DNA of 21,789 nucleotides from Emcibacter sp. (GTDB taxonomy: Bacteria; Pseudomonadota; Alphaproteobacteria; Sphingomonadales; Emcibacteraceae), in NCBI GenBank assembly GCA_027019205.1, contig JALUWZ010000015.1, positions 1 through 21,789 of the forward strand, read 5' to 3'. Positions within the stretch are counted from its first letter, which is position 1. The number at the start of each line of letters is the position of its first letter. A model generated the notes under the pieces. The model worked only from the letters and a program-made list of their open reading frames with translations. It did no database searches and was not told the origin of the DNA. A program made the position numbers and the translations under genes. This document shows, piece by piece, positions 4,956 to 14,580 of this stretch.

Positions 4956-6632
4956 TTTCCCTATCTGTGTCACCGTGACTCTGGTCACAGGGCCGGTTTC
5001 CTTCCGGCTGTGGTTTTTGGCCGCCTTTCGGGTCTGCGCCCGGACTGCCTCGGCCAGTTTGTTTTTATCGGCCCGTTGCCGTCCGGTCAATTTATCTGCC
5101 GCTCTGAAAACTGCCTCCAGAACAACCTCCTCAAACCTGTCACTTTCGTCCTCGGGATTACCGAGATTGGTGATCTGCGGCGGGGCGAGGAACGCCCCGG
5201 CCTGATCCACAACCAGTGAGATAACCAGCGCACCATTATAGAGGACCCGGCGGCGGGTCACAATGGCATCATCCCCGGCAGGGATGATAAAACGGCCATC
5301 GACGGCAAAACGTCCGACATCGACATGATCGACAATTTCCGCCGGACCGGGGGCGAGCCGGATCAATGTGCCATTGCGCGGGACGATGGTTGCCGGAATG
5401 CCGTGACGGCGGCCAAATTCCGCCTGCCTCTCCATATGGCGTATCTCGCCATGAACCGGGACCAGTATTTCAGGCCGTATCCAGTCATACATCTGCGCGA
5501 GTTCCGCCTGCCCCGGATGGCCGGAGACATGAACAAAGGCATCCTTTTCGGTAATCACCTCAACCCCGAGGTCAACCAGACTGTTATGCAGCCGCCCAAT
5601 CGGAATTTCATTACCCGGGATGATCTTCGAGGAAAATATTACCGTATCGCCACGACTGATTGTCACATCCCGGCTGTTGCCCTGAACAATGCGCATCAGC
5701 GCCGCCCGGGCCTCGCCCTGACAGCCGGTACAGATATAGAGGATATTCTCATTCGGCAAAAAGGCGGCGTCGCTCTCCCCCACCGGTTTTGGAAAATCAG
5801 TCAGATAACCGGCCTCAATAGCCGCCGCCACATTGCGTTTCAGTGACCGCCCGATCAGGCAGACCTCGCGGCCATTATGCCTTGCCGCCTGTGCCAGTGT
5901 ATCGACCCGTGCCACATTGGATGAAAAGGTCGCACAAAAGACCTTGCCGGTCTTTGAGGATAGCATCTGGGTGATATTATCCCGGACCCTGCCCTCGGAC
6001 CCTGATGCTGTCTCATTGAAAATATTGGTCGAATCACAGACCAGCGCCAGCACGCCCTGATCCCCGACCGCCCGCATTTTATCCGCGTTGGTCTGCTCCC
6101 CGACCAGTGGCTCAGGGTCAAGTTTCCAGTCGCCACTGTGAAATATTGTCCCGGCCTTTATCGTGATTTTGACTGCGTTCGGTTCGGGTATCGAATGGGT
6201 CAGCGACAGGAAATCCACCGCGAACGGGCCAACCTCTGCCCGGCCCTCCAGCGGCACCTCGATCAGGGGAACCTCATCCAGCAGCCCGGCCTCGGCCAGT
6301 TTCAGCCGAATCAGAATCATGGTAAAGGGCGTCGCATAGACCGGACAGCGTAAACGCGGCCACAGATGGGCCAGTGCGCCCACATGGTCCTCATGGGCAT
6401 GAGTGATGATCAGTCCGGCGAGCCGTTCGCGGCGCTGCTCGATATAATTGCTATTGGGCATAATGATGTCAATACCCGGCAGATAGCTGTCGGCAAAGGA
6501 AATCCCGCAATCCACCATCAGCCATTTGCCTTCGGTGTAATAAAGATTGAGATTCATACCAATTTCACCGGAGCCGCCAAGAGGCAGGAAATACAGGGCA
6601 TCATCATGCAGGGAATGGGACATATGGCTCAT
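4950..6632 (-). CDS. rnj: ribonuclease J
   Basis: A 560-residue metallo-beta-lactamase/beta-CASP nuclease with endo- and 5'-3' exoribonuclease activity, acting in RNA decay and rRNA processing in the cytosol. The zinc motif 'THAHEDH' (77-83) supplies H78, H80, D82 and H83. 'LTHSIPE' gives H146, 'HSGDWK' gives D168, and the beta-CASP part contains 'CDSTN', 'HVSGHPGQAEL' and 'PVHGE'. The length is normal for RNase J. The ATG overlaps the coaX stop by four bases (ATGA), so translation is coupled. A second Met at residue 4 (ATG at 6623) is an alternative start. In alphaproteobacteria the gene is usually found in this place behind coaX. Its stop lies in the border repeat of the cassette. Confidence 0.95.
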   Translation of the reverse strand: MSHMSHSLHDDALYFLPLGGSGEIGMNLNLYYTEGKWLMVDCGISFADSYLPGIDIIMPNSNYIEQRRERLAGLIITHAHEDHVGALAHLWPRLRCPVYATPFTMILIRLKLAEAGLLDEVPLIEVPLEGRAEVGPFAVDFLSLTHSIPEPNAVKITIKAGTIFHSGDWKLDPEPLVGEQTNADKMRAVGDQGVLALVCDSTNIFNETASGSEGRVRDNITQMLSSKTGKVFCATFSSNVARVDTLAQAARHNGREVCLIGRSLKRNVAAAIEAGYLTDFPKPVGESDAAFLPNENILYICTGCQGEARAALMRIVQGNSRDVTISRGDTVIFSSKIIPGNEIPIGRLHNSLVDLGVEVITEKDAFVHVSGHPGQAELAQMYDWIRPEILVPVHGEIRHMERQAEFGRRHGIPATIVPRNGTLIRLAPGPAEIVDHVDVGRFAVDGRFIIPAGDDAIVTRRRVLYNGALVISLVVDQAGAFLAPPQITNLGNPEDESDRFEEVVLEAVFRAADKLTGRQRADKNKLAEAVRAQTRKAAKNHSRKETGPVTRVTVTQIGKE

Positions 6633-7414
6633 ATATTCCGGCTGTATATTTCAAAAAGACCATAGGTGGTCAATTCCTGGTCAACGATGTCTATTTCATC
6701 GACCTCGCCTTTGAACAGCGGGGCAAGGCCACCGGTCGCCAGTATCTTCATCGGCTGTTTTGCGGCGCCTTCTCCGGAAAATTCCTGACGGATGCGTGAA
6801 ACCATGCCCTCGACCAGACCGACATAGCCCCAGAAAATCCCGGACTGGATTGCCGATACCGTACCGGTGCCAATGACCTGATCCGGCCTTTCCACCGCAA
6901 CGCGCGGCAGCTTGGCCGCCGCCATATGCAATGCCTCCACCGACAGATTGACCCCGGGCGAGATAATTCCGCCGCAATAATCGCCATTGGCGTCAATAAT
7001 ATCAAAGGTGGTCGCGGTGCCAAAATCAATGATAATCATCGGCCCGCCATATTTTTTCTGTGCCGCCACCGCATTGACCAGCCGGTCGGCGCCGACTTCC
7101 TTCGGGTTATCAAGCTTTACCGCAAGCCCGAGGTCAACATTTTCCTCCCCCACCACCAGCGCCGTGCAACCGAAATAGCGCCGACAGAGAAGTTGCAGGG
7201 GAAACAGGGCCTGTGGTACCACGGTGGCGATAATCGCCCCTGATATATGGTCCGGGGAAATATTCTCCAGTTTCATCAGTTGGGTCAACCACACCATATA
7301 TTCATCAGCAGTCCGGCTTGAGGAACTGGAAATCCGCCATTTATGACGCAATATTTCACCGTCATGTATCGCAAAAACGATATTGGTATTTCCGGCATCA
7401 ATGGCAAGCAGCAT
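6629..7414 (-). CDS. coaX: type III pantothenate kinase
   Basis: Cytosolic enzyme that phosphorylates pantothenate, the first step of coenzyme A synthesis; the type III form is neither feedback-inhibited by CoA nor homologous to CoaA. At 261 residues it is of standard length. The ASKHA-fold motifs are visible: 'IDAGNTN' (5-11) phosphate loop with D6, 'EVGADRLVNA' (106-115), 'IIDFGTATTFD' (128-138) and 'GGIISPG' (148-154), with 'LATGGLA' near the C-terminus. The ribosome site AGGAA is 7 bases before the ATG. The gene is 3 bases after birA and overlaps rnj. Older annotation calls this family Baf, a Bvg accessory factor, but the kinase role is well established for the family. Confidence 0.96.
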   Translation of the reverse strand: MLLAIDAGNTNIVFAIHDGEILRHKWRISSSSSRTADEYMVWLTQLMKLENISPDHISGAIIATVVPQALFPLQLLCRRYFGCTALVVGEENVDLGLAVKLDNPKEVGADRLVNAVAAQKKYGGPMIIIDFGTATTFDIIDANGDYCGGIISPGVNLSVEALHMAAAKLPRVAVERPDQVIGTGTVSAIQSGIFWGYVGLVEGMVSRIRQEFSGEGAAKQPMKILATGGLAPLFKGEVDEIDIVDQELTTYGLFEIYSRNI

Positions 7415-7417
7415 AAT

Positions 7418-8185
7418 TTATTCCTGTGTGAAAAAAATATCACCTGCGGTAATATGTCGTCTTTTGCCATCAAACTCAAGTATTAGTGCGCCCGCCTCAT
7501 CCAGATCGACAAAGCGGCCACATAATTCCTCCCCCGGCAGGCGGACAATAATATCTTCCCCCACCCCGTGGGCGCAGGCCTTCCATGCCTTTCTTATCGG
7601 CGAAAATCCTGAATTTTCCCAGCGCGATATCCAGTGCGCCAGTGAGAGTATGAGATTTTCCGTCACCTGTTCCCGGGTAATTTTCCGTCCTGCCGCCCCG
7701 TTCAGGTCAGTGGCGGGATATAAGCTATCCTCCGGATGATGGCTGACATTGATGCCAATACCGATGATCACGTGAGACGGCATCTCATGGCCCGGCCCTG
7801 CCGTTTCCAGCAGGATACCGGAAATTTTCCGCCCCTCCACCAGAATGTCATTGGGCCATTTGCAGCTGACCCGGTCCGGGGCCTGCAAAATATCGGCCAC
7901 CATATCCCGGACCGCAAGAGCCGCAACAAAGGACAGGCCGGACGCCGCCGCGAGATCACAGTCTATCTTATAGAGCAGTGAGGCATATATATTGCCGGAC
8001 GGAGATTCCCACGTCCTGCCACGCCGACCCCTGCCCATGGTTTGAGACCCGGCCACAACCCAGATATTGCCTGTCGCCCCCTCCTGTTCCACAATGCGCC
8101 GACATTCGGCATTTGTACTGTCCAGCACATCAAATAGCCGAAGGTCATCCCCCCCGGGCATGGTCAGTGAAGAGAGAAAAGGCAC
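7418..8185 (-). CDS. birA: biotin--[acetyl-CoA-carboxylase] ligase without DNA-binding domain
   Basis: Attaches biotin to the carrier domain of biotin-dependent carboxylases through biotinyl-AMP, in the cytosol. The catalytic core begins almost at the N-terminus: 'LDSTNAECRR' (21-30), the adenylate loop 'GRGRRGRTW' (51-59) and 'CKWPNDILVEGRKISGILLE' (108-127), then a C-terminal SH3-like domain with 'GEELCGRFVDLDEAGALIL'. The N-terminal helix-turn-helix of E. coli BirA is absent, so it should not act as a repressor. Read from 8185, the start codon is GTG with GGAG only one base away, too close for a normal ribosome site. The ATG at 8161 (Met9) has no clear site either, so the exact start is uncertain. 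The gene follows nuoN by 6 bases. Confidence 0.93.
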   Translation of the reverse strand: MPFLSSLTMPGGDDLRLFDVLDSTNAECRRIVEQEGATGNIWVVAGSQTMGRGRRGRTWESPSGNIYASLLYKIDCDLAAASGLSFVAALAVRDMVADILQAPDRVSCKWPNDILVEGRKISGILLETAGPGHEMPSHVIIGIGINVSHHPEDSLYPATDLNGAAGRKITREQVTENLILSLAHWISRWENSGFSPIRKAWKACAHGVGEDIIVRLPGEELCGRFVDLDEAGALILEFDGKRRHITAGDIFFTQE

Positions 8186-8191
8186 GCTCCG

Positions 8192-9682
8192 TTACGACAT
8201 CAACGCCGCCGCCGCCATTCTGGCATATTCCAGAAGCGGGCTGTTGACCTGTGGCAGCAGGAACAGAAGCAGCAAGGCCGCGCCGACCCCCATAATTGCA
8301 TTCATATTGCGGGATTTCTGCGGGACAAATTCCCCTGCGGGGGCATCAAAAAACATCACCTTGATCACATTGAGATAATAATATGCCCCGGCGACACTGG
8401 CGACGATACCCACCACCGCAAGGGTAATCAGACCGTAATCTGTTGCGGCGGGGTTCGCCACGGCAGCCGCAATCACCGCCTTGAAAACAAACCATTTGGC
8501 CCAGAACCCGGCCAGTGGCGGTATCCCGGCGAGCGAGAACATAAAGATTGCCAGTGCTGTGGCCATGGCCGGACGCGTCTGAACCAGACCCGCGAGGTCG
8601 GAAATTTCCTCAACCATACCATCCTTGCGCCGCATTGACAGGATACAGGCAAAGGTGCCGATATTCATCACCAGATAAATCGCCAGATAGATCACCAGTC
8701 CCCGGACTCCGGCCTGACTGCCCGCCGCCAGTCCGACCAGCGCATAACCGACATGACCGATGGAGCTATAGGCCATCAGGCGCTTGATATTGGTCTGAAC
8801 AATCGCCGCCACCGCGCCCAGCACCATTGAGGCCAGCGACATGAAGACAATCACCTGGGTCCAGGATGCCGCCAGGTCACCAAAAGGCACGTAAAGCACC
8901 CGGACCAGCAAGGCAAAGGCGGCAATTTTCGGCGCGACGGCAAAGAAGGCAGTTACCGGGGTCGGCGCACCCTGATAGACATCCGGCGCCCACATGTGGA
9001 ACGGCACGGCAGAAATCTTGAAGGCAATCCCTGCCAGAATAAACACCATGCCAATAATCACGCCGATATTCACCCCATGGTCCCCGGCATGGGACAGGGT
9101 CTGGCCGATTACGGTAAAATTGGTGCTGCCGACAAAACCGTAAACCAGTGAACTGCCAAACAGCAATATGCCCGACGACAAGGCACCAAGGACAAAATAT
9201 TTAAGCCCGGCTTCGGTGGACAGCTCACTGTCCCGGCGAAAGGCCGCCAGCACGTAAAGGCTCAGAGATTGCAATTCCAGCCCCATATAGAGCGACATCA
9301 GGTCATTGGCCGAAACCATCACCATCATGCCAAGTGTCGCCAGCACCAGCAATACCGGATATTCGAATCTTTCCTCGCGCTCATCGTGAAAATACTGCAT
9401 AGACATAATCACCGACAGGGCCGAGGCCACCAGCACCATCACTTTCATGATAGAGGTAAAACGGTCCGCAACAAACATATTGCCGAAGGTATAGGTTGCA
9501 CTGTCACCCCACGACACCGTCACAAACAGGGTGACCAGCATCAGGGCGACGGCAAGCAGTGATATAAAGCCCGTGGATTTATTACCACGAAAAGCGCCGA
9601 TCATCAGCAACAGCATCGCGCCGACAGCCATCAGAATCTCGCCATATGCCGGCACCAGATCAGGAAGCATTGTTTCAGTCAT
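8192..9682 (-). CDS. nuoN: NADH-quinone oxidoreductase subunit N
   Basis: One of the three antiporter-like membrane subunits of complex I (inner membrane), at 496 residues with about 14 hydrophobic helices. Conserved charged residues expected in the proton path are visible: E136 in 'GLELQSLS', and K222 followed by 'ISAVPFHMWAPDVYQGAPT' near helices 7-8. 'ALAIFMFSLAGIPPLAGFWAKW' is typical of the later helices (read here in parts). The ATG at 9682 has GGGAG eight bases upstream. It is the last nuo gene and follows nuoM by 12 bases. Confidence 0.97.
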   Translation of the reverse strand: MTETMLPDLVPAYGEILMAVGAMLLLMIGAFRGNKSTGFISLLAVALMLVTLFVTVSWGDSATYTFGNMFVADRFTSIMKVMVLVASALSVIMSMQYFHDEREERFEYPVLLVLATLGMMVMVSANDLMSLYMGLELQSLSLYVLAAFRRDSELSTEAGLKYFVLGALSSGILLFGSSLVYGFVGSTNFTVIGQTLSHAGDHGVNIGVIIGMVFILAGIAFKISAVPFHMWAPDVYQGAPTPVTAFFAVAPKIAAFALLVRVLYVPFGDLAASWTQVIVFMSLASMVLGAVAAIVQTNIKRLMAYSSIGHVGYALVGLAAGSQAGVRGLVIYLAIYLVMNIGTFACILSMRRKDGMVEEISDLAGLVQTRPAMATALAIFMFSLAGIPPLAGFWAKWFVFKAVIAAAVANPAATDYGLITLAVVGIVASVAGAYYYLNVIKVMFFDAPAGEFVPQKSRNMNAIMGVGAALLLLFLLPQVNSPLLEYARMAAAALMS

Positions 9683-9694
9683 CTCATAGTCTCC

Positions 9695-11194
9695 CTAATG
9701 CGCCATCATATCAGACGCCGCCGCGAGGGCCGCCTGATGATGTGTGACAAGATTTGCTACAGATACATGGATAAAATCCAGAAATGTTGACGGATATATC
9801 CCCATCCAGATGGTGAAAATAACCAGCGGGGTAAATATAATGACCTCGCGCCGGTTCATATCAAGCATCGCCTTCAGCCCCTCCTTGACCAGTTCGCCAA
9901 ACATCACTTTGCGATAGAGCCACAACATATAGGCCGCGCCGAGGATCATGCCCGTCGCCGCAAGGAATGTTGCCCAGATATTAACCTGAAACAGGCCGAA
10001 CAGCACCAGAACCTCACCGACAAAGTTACCGGTTCCCGGCAATCCTGCCGAGGCCATGGTAAAAAACATGAAGGTCAGGGCATATTTCGGCATGATATTG
10101 GCAAGACCGCCGTAACGGGCGATTTCCCTTGTATGCATCCGGTCATAAATAACCCCGACACACAGGAATAATGCACTGGCGACCAGCCCGTGGGCCAGCA
10201 TCACCATAATCGCCCCCTCAAGCCCCTGAATATTAAAAGCAAAAATACCGAGCGTGACAAAGCCCATATGGGCGATCGAGCTGTAGGCAATCAGTTTTTT
10301 CATATCCTGCTGCATCAGGGCAACGAGAGAAGTATAGATGATCGCAATCACCGACAGGCCATAAATCAGCCAGACAAGTTCCGCCGACGCCACCGGGAAC
10401 ATCGGCAGAGAAAATCTCAGGAATCCGTATCCGCCCATTTTCAGCAGGATACCGGCCAGGATAACCGACCCTGCCGTCGGGGCCTGCACATGGGCATCCG
10501 GCAGCCAGGTATGCACCGGCCACATCGGCGTCTTGACCGCGAATGAGGCAAAGAATGCCAGGAACAGCCATATCTGGGCGCTGGTATCAAAATGATACTG
10601 CATCAAGGTCGGAATATCGGTGGTACCGGCCTGAAAATACATATACAGCATCGCCAGCAACATCAGCACCGAACCAAGCAGGGTATAAAGGAACAGCTTA
10701 TAGGTCGCATAGATACGGTTCTTGCCGCCCCACACCCCGATAATCAGGAACATCGGAATAAGCCCGCCTTCAAAAAACAGGTAGAACAGCACAATATCCA
10801 GCGCGCAGAACACCCCGATCATCAGCGTTTCAAGAATTAGGAAGGCGATCAGATATTCCTTGACCCGGGTCGTGACCGCATCCCATCCGGTCAGGATCAC
10901 AATCGGCGTGATAAAGGTGGTCAGCATGACAAACAGGATCGAAATCCCGTCAATGCCCATATGGTAATTGATATTGTCACCGAACCAGCTCGCGGTCTCG
11001 ACAAACTGGAAATCCGCAGTGGTCTTGTCAAAATTGAACCACAGGATCAATGAAGCAAAAAAGGTGAAAACCGTGACCCACAGCGCCGCGTTTTTGGCAT
11101 TGCGGTCGGCATTTTCGCCCTTGGTCAACAGAATGAATAGCACGCCGAGCAGCGGCAGAAAGGTAATGATTGAAAGAATTGGGAAATGTTCCAT
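9695..11194 (-). CDS. nuoM: NADH-quinone oxidoreductase subunit M
   Basis: The second antiporter-like proton-pumping subunit of complex I, at 499 residues and many transmembrane helices. E142 in 'FFEGGLIPMF' and K221 in 'VKTPMWPVHTWLPDAH' correspond to the essential Glu and Lys of the family, and 'QAPTAGSVILAGILLKMGGYG' follows. Its ATG shares one base with the nuoL stop (TGATG), which points to translational coupling. No gaps or frame disruptions are seen. Confidence 0.97.
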   Translation of the reverse strand: MEHFPILSIITFLPLLGVLFILLTKGENADRNAKNAALWVTVFTFFASLILWFNFDKTTADFQFVETASWFGDNINYHMGIDGISILFVMLTTFITPIVILTGWDAVTTRVKEYLIAFLILETLMIGVFCALDIVLFYLFFEGGLIPMFLIIGVWGGKNRIYATYKLFLYTLLGSVLMLLAMLYMYFQAGTTDIPTLMQYHFDTSAQIWLFLAFFASFAVKTPMWPVHTWLPDAHVQAPTAGSVILAGILLKMGGYGFLRFSLPMFPVASAELVWLIYGLSVIAIIYTSLVALMQQDMKKLIAYSSIAHMGFVTLGIFAFNIQGLEGAIMVMLAHGLVASALFLCVGVIYDRMHTREIARYGGLANIMPKYALTFMFFTMASAGLPGTGNFVGEVLVLFGLFQVNIWATFLAATGMILGAAYMLWLYRKVMFGELVKEGLKAMLDMNRREVIIFTPLVIFTIWMGIYPSTFLDFIHVSVANLVTHHQAALAAASDMMAH

Positions 11195-13125
11195 CAGCCC
11201 GCTCCTCCGACAAACCAGGTGACAAAGCCCGCGACCCCGATCAGCATGGCAAAGGCATAATGATAGACATATCCGCTCTGCATGGCCTTGAAGCGCCGTG
11301 CAAGGTCCATAATTGCGGCGGCGGCCCCGTCCGGACCATAGCGATCAATGATCCCCTCATCCCCCCTCTTCCACAGGAAAGTACCAAGTCTTTTGGCTGG
11401 GCTGACAAATAAAAATTCATAAATTTCATCAACATACCATTTGTTATAAAACAGGTTATAGACATAACGGAATGTGCCGGTGAAGCGCGCCGGGGTATCT
11501 GGCCGGAATATATAGGCATACCAGGCAATCACGAAGCCCAGCAGCATGACGATAAAGGGCGACAGCCCGACCCAGCCGGGGATTTCCTCGGCAGCCTCCA
11601 GCACATTATGGGCCTCATCCTTGAGGAACAGGGCATGACCCCAGAAATCCTCATAGCCCGAACCGACGAAAATATCGCGGAAGAAATATCCGGCAAAGGC
11701 CGCCCCGATCGCCAGACCGTAAAGCGGCACCATCATCCAGTTGCTGCTTTCATGAATATGATCCTGCACAGGCTTGCTGGCCCGGCTTTCGCCGAAAAAG
11801 GTCATAAACAGCAGACGCCAGCTGTAAAAAGATGTCAGCAACGCCGCCAATACCCCCATGATAAAGGCATAGTCCGACCAGGATGTATTGGCCGCAAAGG
11901 CTGATTCGATGATCATGTCCTTGGAATAATAGCCGGCAAAGCCCGGAAAGCCGATCAGGGCCAGTGTGCCGACCAGCATCATGGCAAAGGTCGCGGGAAT
12001 TTTCTTGCGCAGGCCGCCCATCTTGCGCATGTCCTGCTCATCACTCATGGCATGGATTACCGAACCGGAGCCAAGGAACAGCAACGCCTTGAAGAAGGCA
12101 TGGGTGAACAGGTGAAAGATCGCCGCCCCGTAGGCTGAAACGCCAAGGGCAAAAAACATATAACCAAGCTGCGAACAGGTCGAATAGGCAATCACCCGTT
12201 TGATGTCATTCTGCGCCATTCCAATGGTCGCGGCAAATATCGCGGTCGAGGCGCCGATAAAGGCAACGAAACCCAGGGCGGTCGGTGAATATTCAAATAT
12301 CGGTGACATCCGCGCCACCAGAAAGACCCCCGCCGTTACCATGGTCGCGGCATGGATCAATGCCGATACCGGGGTTGGCCCCTCCATCGCATCCGGCAGC
12401 CAGGTATGCAGACCAAGCTGGGCCGATTTTCCCATCGCACCGATAAACAGCAGAATGCATATAGTGGTGATCAGGTCGAGGTCCATCCACAGAAAATGGA
12501 TTTGTTGCCCCTGCAATCCCGGAATTGCGGCAAATACGGTGTCAAACTCAACCGACCCCGTCACCATGAAAATGGTAAAAATACCAAGGGCAAAGCCGAA
12601 ATCCCCGACCCTGTTGACCAGAAAAGCCTTGATCGCGGCGGCACAGGCCGACGGTTTCTTATACCAGAACCCGATCAGCAGATAAGAGGCCAGCCCGACC
12701 CCTTCCCAGCCAAAAAACAGCTGAATGAAATTATCCGCTGTCACCAGCATCAACATGGCAAAAGTGAAAAAGCTCAAATAAGCCATAAAGCGCGGCTTGT
12801 CCGGGTCATGGGCCATATAGCCTATGGAATATATATGAACCAGACAGGATATGGTATTGACCACCACCAGCATCACCGCCGTCAGGGTATCAACCTTGAA
12901 TGCCCAGTTGAAGCTGAGATCTCCCGAGGTGATCCAGGTGGCAATGGTCACATGATCCACCGCGCCGCCAAGGCCAATCCGCAGAAACACCATCCAGGAG
13001 AGGATAGCAGAAATAATCAGGGCGCCGCAGGTGACAAATTGCGCCCCCCGGTCGCCAAGCCGCCGATTGAATAATCCGGCAATCAGGGCGGCAAGCAGGG
13101 GACCAAAAACAATTATCTGATACAT
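11194..13125 (-). CDS. nuoL: NADH-quinone oxidoreductase subunit L
   Basis: The largest and most distal antiporter-like proton-pumping subunit of complex I, with 643 residues. E141 in 'FFGWEGVGLASYLLIG' and K233 in 'GAMGKSAQLGLHTWLPDAM' are the expected proton-path residues, followed by 'EGPTPVSALIHAATMVTAG'. The C-terminal third has the long amphipathic lateral helix region and a final hydrophobic anchor at about 618-640. The ribosome site AAAGGA lies inside the last codons of nuoK, and the intergenic gap is 7 bases. Length and motifs are normal. Confidence 0.97.
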   Translation of the reverse strand: MYQIIVFGPLLAALIAGLFNRRLGDRGAQFVTCGALIISAILSWMVFLRIGLGGAVDHVTIATWITSGDLSFNWAFKVDTLTAVMLVVVNTISCLVHIYSIGYMAHDPDKPRFMAYLSFFTFAMLMLVTADNFIQLFFGWEGVGLASYLLIGFWYKKPSACAAAIKAFLVNRVGDFGFALGIFTIFMVTGSVEFDTVFAAIPGLQGQQIHFLWMDLDLITTICILLFIGAMGKSAQLGLHTWLPDAMEGPTPVSALIHAATMVTAGVFLVARMSPIFEYSPTALGFVAFIGASTAIFAATIGMAQNDIKRVIAYSTCSQLGYMFFALGVSAYGAAIFHLFTHAFFKALLFLGSGSVIHAMSDEQDMRKMGGLRKKIPATFAMMLVGTLALIGFPGFAGYYSKDMIIESAFAANTSWSDYAFIMGVLAALLTSFYSWRLLFMTFFGESRASKPVQDHIHESSNWMMVPLYGLAIGAAFAGYFFRDIFVGSGYEDFWGHALFLKDEAHNVLEAAEEIPGWVGLSPFIVMLLGFVIAWYAYIFRPDTPARFTGTFRYVYNLFYNKWYVDEIYEFLFVSPAKRLGTFLWKRGDEGIIDRYGPDGAAAAIMDLARRFKAMQSGYVYHYAFAMLIGVAGFVTWFVGGAG

Positions 13126-13132
13126 TTTATTG

Positions 13133-13441
13133 TTATCCTTTCATCAGATGTATGTCTTCAACCGCGATCGTCCCGCGATTACGGTAATATACCACAAGGA
13201 TGGCCAGACCGATGGCCGCCTCCGCCGCCGCAACGGTCAGAATGAACATGGTGAACACCTGCCCCGCCATGTCATGCAGGTAGGAGGAGAAGGCGACAAA
13301 ATTGATATTGACCGACAGCAGGATAAGCTCCACCGACATCAATATGGTGATCACATTCTTCCGGTTGAGAAAAATCCCGAAGATGCCGATGGTAAACAGC
13401 ATGGCCGCAACGGTCAGATAATGTGTGAGTCCGATTTCCAT
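13133..13441 (-). CDS. nuoK: NADH-quinone oxidoreductase subunit K
   Basis: A small 102-residue, three-helix membrane subunit of complex I on the proton path between quinone site and antiporters. The two membrane glutamates typical of NuoK are present as E38 ('SVELILLSVN') and E74 ('AAAEAAIGLA'). I chose the ATG at 13441 ('MEIGLTHYLT') and not the ATG 51 bases upstream. The shorter form has the family's length and N-terminus, has AGGGAAA as ribosome site, and starts 10 bases after nuoJ, whereas the longer form would overlap it. Confidence 0.96.
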   Translation of the reverse strand: MEIGLTHYLTVAAMLFTIGIFGIFLNRKNVITILMSVELILLSVNINFVAFSSYLHDMAGQVFTMFILTVAAAEAAIGLAILVVYYRNRGTIAVEDIHLMKG

Positions 13442-13451
13442 TATATTTTCC

Positions 13452-14066
13452 CTACCCCAACCCTTGACCTGGTTTGACTTTAACGATTTCATAGGCCTCG
13501 TGGCGACGCCGCATGACCTGTTTGTTGATATTCTGTTTCTTGACCCCGGGCCTCTTGCGGTGGGTCAGGACAATCGCCCCGATCATCGCCACCAGCAGGA
13601 TCATCCCCGCCATCTGAAACAGAAAAATATATCTGGTATAGAGCAGACTACCAAGCGCCGCAGTATTTGTCACGGTCCCGAGCGCCGGAATCGCCGTTGC
13701 CGGGTCGGTCGTGACAGGACCACCCAGCCCCCAGCCCATGCCGACCAGCGCCAGTTCCGCCAGCAATACAAGGCCGATCAGCCCGCCAATCAGCAGATAT
13801 TTCTGAAATCCCCGGCGCAGTTCGCTGAAATCAATATCCAGCATCATCACGACAAACATGAACAGCACCGCGACCGCACCGACATAGACTATCACCATGA
13901 TCATGGCGATAAATTCCGCCCCGAGCAGTACGAACAGGCCGGCTGAATTAAAGAATGCCAGAATAAGATACAGCACCGAATGCACCGGATTGCGGCTTGA
14001 AATCACCATGAACGCGGACAGTACCGTGATGATGGCAAAAAGATAAAAGCATAATGTATAAATCAT
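13452..14066 (-). CDS. nuoJ: NADH-quinone oxidoreductase subunit J
   Basis: A 204-residue membrane subunit of complex I with five hydrophobic helices and a basic cytoplasmic tail. 'SRNPVHSVLYLILAFFNSAG' (24-43) and the 'EFIAMIMVIVYVGAVAVLF' helix (51-69), which in this family carries the pi-bulge involved in conformational coupling, are clearly recognisable. Spacing is 12 bases to nuoI and 10 bases to nuoK. The C-terminal 30 residues are poorly conserved but in frame with a normal stop. Confidence 0.97.
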   Translation of the reverse strand: MIYTLCFYLFAIITVLSAFMVISSRNPVHSVLYLILAFFNSAGLFVLLGAEFIAMIMVIVYVGAVAVLFMFVVMMLDIDFSELRRGFQKYLLIGGLIGLVLLAELALVGMGWGLGGPVTTDPATAIPALGTVTNTAALGSLLYTRYIFLFQMAGMILLVAMIGAIVLTHRKRPGVKKQNINKQVMRRRHEAYEIVKVKPGQGLG

Positions 14067-14078
14067 ATTATCTCTCTC

Positions 14079-14567
14079 TTACCGGTAAGGGGCATCAAGT
14101 TTGAGGTTGGTGGCAATTTCCTGTTCCCACATATCACCGTTTTTCAGCAGCCGTTCCTTGTTATAGAACAGCTCTTCGCGGGTTTCGGTGGCAAATTCGA
14201 AATTCGGCCCTTCGACAATCGCCTCGACCGGGCAGGCCTCCTGACAATAACCGCAATAGATACATTTGGTCATGTCGATGTCATAACGGGTCGTGCGCCT
14301 TGTACCGTCCTTTGCCTCTGCCGCCTCGATCGTGATCGCCTGCGCGGGACAAATCGCCTCGCATAATTTGCAGGCAATACAGCGTTCCTCACCGTCAGGA
14401 TAACGCCTGAGTGCGTGTTCGCCCCTAAAACGCGGGCTGAGCGGCCCCTTTTCATAAGGATAGTTGATGGTCGCTTTCGGACGAAACATATAGCGGAATG
14501 TCAGCCACATGGCCTTGACAAAATCGCTTAACAGAAATGTTCGTGCGGCGTGTTTGAGAAGTGACAT
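14079..14567 (-). CDS. nuoI: NADH-quinone oxidoreductase subunit I (two [4Fe-4S] clusters)
   Basis: A 162-residue peripheral-arm subunit with two 8Fe-ferredoxin-type motifs that carry clusters N6a and N6b, passing electrons from NuoG towards the quinone site. 'CIACKLCEAICP' gives C63, C66, C69 and C73; 'CIYCGYCQEACP' gives C102, C105, C108 and C112. The N-terminal amphipathic helix anchors it to the membrane arm. All eight ligands are present. The gene starts 13 bases after nuoH. Confidence 0.98.
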   Translation of the reverse strand: MSLLKHAARTFLLSDFVKAMWLTFRYMFRPKATINYPYEKGPLSPRFRGEHALRRYPDGEERCIACKLCEAICPAQAITIEAAEAKDGTRRTTRYDIDMTKCIYCGYCQEACPVEAIVEGPNFEFATETREELFYNKERLLKNGDMWEQEIATNLKLDAPYR

Positions 14568-14580
14568 AATGCTTTATCCC

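Noticed and set aside
5325..5846. Long antisense reading frames on the plus strand opposite rnj, nuo and other genes
   Set aside because: They are shadows of GC-biased minus-strand genes; their translations show no domain or natural composition.
13442..13492. Longer nuoK start
   Set aside because: It would overlap nuoJ and add 17 residues not seen in NuoK; the ATG at 13441 matches the family.
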